Positions 62,113 through 64,000 of a DNA stretch of 64,000 nucleotides are shown here, one piece after another; the stretch's first letter is position 1, and every line of letters starts with the position of its first letter. The stretch covers positions 1-64,000 of the forward strand of contig JAZUNN010000046.1 of the NCBI GenBank assembly GCA_045604155.1. Direction: 5' to 3'. Both the position numbers and the translations under genes were made by a program. A model generated the notes under the pieces. That model had not been told where the DNA came from. It made no database searches and saw only the letters and a program-made list of their open reading frames with translations. Source of the stretch: JAISGQ01 sp045604155. GTDB lineage: Bacteria; Bacillota; Clostridia; Oscillospirales; Acutalibacteraceae.

Positions 62113-62964
62113 ATGAATACCAACGTTATTAATACCGATCTCAGCGGCAAGGTTGCCGTAGTAACAGGCGCAGGCGGTGTGCTCTGCAGTTATTTTGCAA
62201 TGGTTCTTGCCCGTGCAGGTGCACGTGTTGCTCTTCTTGACCTTAATCTTGAGTCCGCTCAGGCTTATGCTGATGAGATCACTGCAGAAGGCGGCATTGC
62301 AAAGGCTTACAGCTGCAATGTACTCAGCAAGGAAATCTGCATGGCTGTTGCAGAGGAAGTAAAAAAAGATCTCGGTCCCTGTGATATTCTCGTAAACGGC
62401 GCAGGCGGAAACAATCCCCGTGCAACTACCGACAAGGAATATTATGAGCCCGGTGATATTGATGCTGATACCAAGAGCTTCTTCGATCTTGATGCTGACG
62501 GTGTCGGATTTGTTTTCAACCTCAACTTCCTCGGCACCCTGATCCCCACTCAGGCATTTGCTGCTCATATGCTGGGAAGAAAAGGCTGCTCGATTCTCAA
62601 TATCTCTTCCATGAACGCATACACTCCTCTTACAAAAATCCCTGCATATTCCGGCGCAAAGGCTGCTATCTCAAACTTCACTCAGTGGCTTGCTGTACAT
62701 TTCTCCCGTGAAGGAATCCGTGTAAACGCCATCGCTCCCGGTTTCTTCTCCACCAAGCAGAACGCAAAGCTGCTCTGGAATGATGACGGAACTCCTACCG
62801 CTCGCACAGGCAAGATTCTTGCCGCAACTCCCATGGGTCGATTCGGCGAAACAGAGGAGCTTGAAGGCGGTCTGCTGTTCCTTGTAAATGAGGCTGCCGC
62901 AGGCTTTATCACCGGCGTTGTTCTTCCCGTTGACGGAGGTTTTTCCGCATATTCAGGTGTCTGA
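62113..62964 (+). CDS. SDR-family mannonate/fructuronate oxidoreductase
   Basis: A 283-residue short-chain dehydrogenase: VAVVTGAGGVLCSYFA is the nucleotide-binding glycine motif, NGAGGNNP the adenine pocket, LNISSMNAYTPLTKIPAYSGAKAA holds the catalytic Ser, Tyr and Lys, and LPVDGGFSAYSGV ends the fold. Given uxuA directly upstream, it is probably the fructuronate reductase of the SDR type, which makes mannonate from fructuronate (inference). It differs from the long-chain UxuB of E. coli. Confidence 0.82.
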   Translation: MNTNVINTDLSGKVAVVTGAGGVLCSYFAMVLARAGARVALLDLNLESAQAYADEITAEGGIAKAYSCNVLSKEICMAVAEEVKKDLGPCDILVNGAGGNNPRATTDKEYYEPGDIDADTKSFFDLDADGVGFVFNLNFLGTLIPTQAFAAHMLGRKGCSILNISSMNAYTPLTKIPAYSGAKAAISNFTQWLAVHFSREGIRVNAIAPGFFSTKQNAKLLWNDDGTPTARTGKILAATPMGRFGETEELEGGLLFLVNEAAAGFITGVVLPVDGGFSAYSGV

Positions 62965-62979
62965 TATCATTAAAATCTC

Positions 62980-63016
62980 AAAAAGGTTTGGGACATAAAG
63001 TCCCAAACCCTTTTTC
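62980..63016. terminator. bidirectional terminator
   Basis: AAAAAGGTTTGGGAC pairs with its complement (one bulge) and runs into TTTTT. It separates the converging uxu operon and ABC exporter gene. Confidence 0.85.
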
Positions 63017-63017
63017 T

Positions 63018-64000
63018 TTATCCGACCTTATTCATCTGTTCTTTATGATACTGCAGCATATACAGCTGATGATATCGGCCTTTTTTCTCAAGCAGCTCCT
63101 GATGGCTGCCCTGCTCGATTATCCTGCCCTTGGAAAGAAGAATTATATTGTCCGCATGCTGAATGGTTGACAGTCTATGTGCTACCATGAGCATAGTGCC
63201 GACATTCATCATCTTTTCAAGAGAATCCTGAATAAGCAGTTCGGTTTCTGTGTCGATGTTTGCTGTTGCTTCGTCGAGAATCATAACCGAGGGCTTATGG
63301 ATAATTGTACGTGCAAAGGACAGAAGCTGACGCTGACCGGCGGAGAAGTTATTACCACGCTCACGCACCACTTCGTCAAGTCCGTTTTCAAGCTTGCTTA
63401 TAAATGAATCTGCATTGACATAGCGGCAGGTTTCCCATATTTCCTCGTCGCTTATCCCCTCTTCACGAAGGACGATGTTGCTTCGGATAGTACCTGAGAA
63501 AAGGAAAACATCCTGAAGCATCTGCCCGAAATGTTTTCTGAGAGAAGAAATCTTTATCTTCTTTATGTCGATACCGTCAATGAGTATCTGCCCCTTCTGG
63601 ATATCGTAATTACGGCAGATAAGGGAAAGAATTGTTGATTTGCCTGAGCCTGTGGAGCCGACAAATGCAACTGTATCGTTTGCATTGACTTTAAAGGAAA
63701 CACCCTTCAATACCCATTCATCGGGAACATACGAGAACCACACATCCTTAAATTCGATGTCGCCTTTTATCTCGTCAAGCTCTATTGCATCCTCTTCGTC
63801 AACGATCTTTGGTTCGATATCCATAACAGTGAATATCTTTTCAGCGGACGCAAACGCAGACTGCATCCAGTTGAACTGCTCTGCAAGATTCTGGATTGGG
63901 TTGAAGAACTTGGAAATGTACATATAGAAAGTAACTATTGTACCGCTGGTGAGGGTCTGACCCATGAAGCTTGTGTTGTCGATATACCCCTTACCTCCGA
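63018..64000 (-). CDS. ABC exporter (fused permease-ATPase), C-terminal part only
   Basis: The visible part holds the end of the membrane domain (TIVTFYMYISKFFNPIQNLAEQ) and a full ATPase: Walker A GSTGSGKST, Q-loop, signature NFSAGQRQLLSFART, Walker B VMILDEATANID and the H-loop AHRLST. This is the ABCB/MsbA-like half-transporter type used for multidrug, lipid or peptide export. The frame is open to the window edge, so the start lies beyond 64000. Confidence 0.9.
   Translation of the reverse strand, partial: GGKGYIDNTSFMGQTLTSGTIVTFYMYISKFFNPIQNLAEQFNWMQSAFASAEKIFTVMDIEPKIVDEEDAIELDEIKGDIEFKDVWFSYVPDEWVLKGVSFKVNANDTVAFVGSTGSGKSTILSLICRNYDIQKGQILIDGIDIKKIKISSLRKHFGQMLQDVFLFSGTIRSNIVLREEGISDEEIWETCRYVNADSFISKLENGLDEVVRERGNNFSAGQRQLLSFARTIIHKPSVMILDEATANIDTETELLIQDSLEKMMNVGTMLMVAHRLSTIQHADNIILLSKGRIIEQGSHQELLEKKGRYHQLYMLQYHKEQMNKVG

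Overview
The window reads like a Gram-positive gut or rumen Clostridium of the Ruminococcus/Oscillospiraceae type. This is inferred from moderate GC with strong AGGAGG ribosome sites, sigma-A type promoters, ClpE, type I glutamine synthetase, ammonia-dependent AsnA, UxuA, threonine-rich extracellular tails, and an N-terminal calcium-loop-like segment (DxNxDGxxTxDE). No rRNA, tRNA or CRISPR array was seen. Gene density is high, and most operons end in strong, often bidirectional hairpins.

Layout. (1) 0.1-7.5 kb: one plus-strand operon of an ABC-F ATPase, MtaB, an acyl-AMP ligase fused to an acyl carrier domain, two PlsC acyltransferases, an LRAT-type thiol acyltransferase/hydrolase and a small acidic protein; the last part looks like a lipid-remodelling cassette. 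(2) 7.6-13.1 kb, minus strand: a Cthe_2159-type lipoprotein, ClpE, PgsA, CvpA and a DUF6062 protein. (3) 13.2-25.5 kb: OGG-type glycosylase, MnmA, a giant YfhO membrane protein, several uncharacterised membrane and lipoproteins, and YifB/ComM. (4) 25.6-31.5 kb: nitrogen and nucleotide metabolism (glnA, dapF, asnA, purF, and a GMP synthetase lacking its glutaminase domain). (5) 31.5-44.7 kb: a probable genomic island directly after guaA. It has a Tn7-like module (tnsA, tnsB, tnsC, tniQ and a frameshifted serine resolvase), then candidate cargo: two XRE repressors divergent from a SLOG-type protein, a BlaI/M56 pair, a DUF2079 membrane protein, a metallophosphoesterase and a membrane protein. A 58-bp sequence occurs at both ends (55/58 identical, 13.1 kb apart).

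(6) 44.7-52.5 kb, minus strand: small accessory genes, a methyltransferase, an ABC exporter with a DUF4097-like XRE regulator, and an S-box (SAM-I clan) riboswitch in front of a 116-residue protein I do not recognise. (7) 52.6-55.0 kb: an arsenic/metalloid-type operon (ArsR, C_GCAxxG_C_C protein, YraQ/ArsP permease, thioredoxin-like protein, arsC remnant). (8) 55.1-63.0 kb: a hexuronide locus (GH2 enzyme, GPH transporter, AraC regulator, mannonate dehydratase UxuA, SDR mannonate/fructuronate oxidoreductase). The window ends inside an ABC exporter gene.

The most unusual items are the riboswitch-controlled orphan gene, the island next to guaA with its iterated repeats and flanking duplication, a BlaI-type operator repeated in front of the DUF2079 gene, the acyl-ligase/PlsC/LRAT operon, and the stand-alone GMP synthetase. 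All functional calls come from motif reading by eye; no database search was run.
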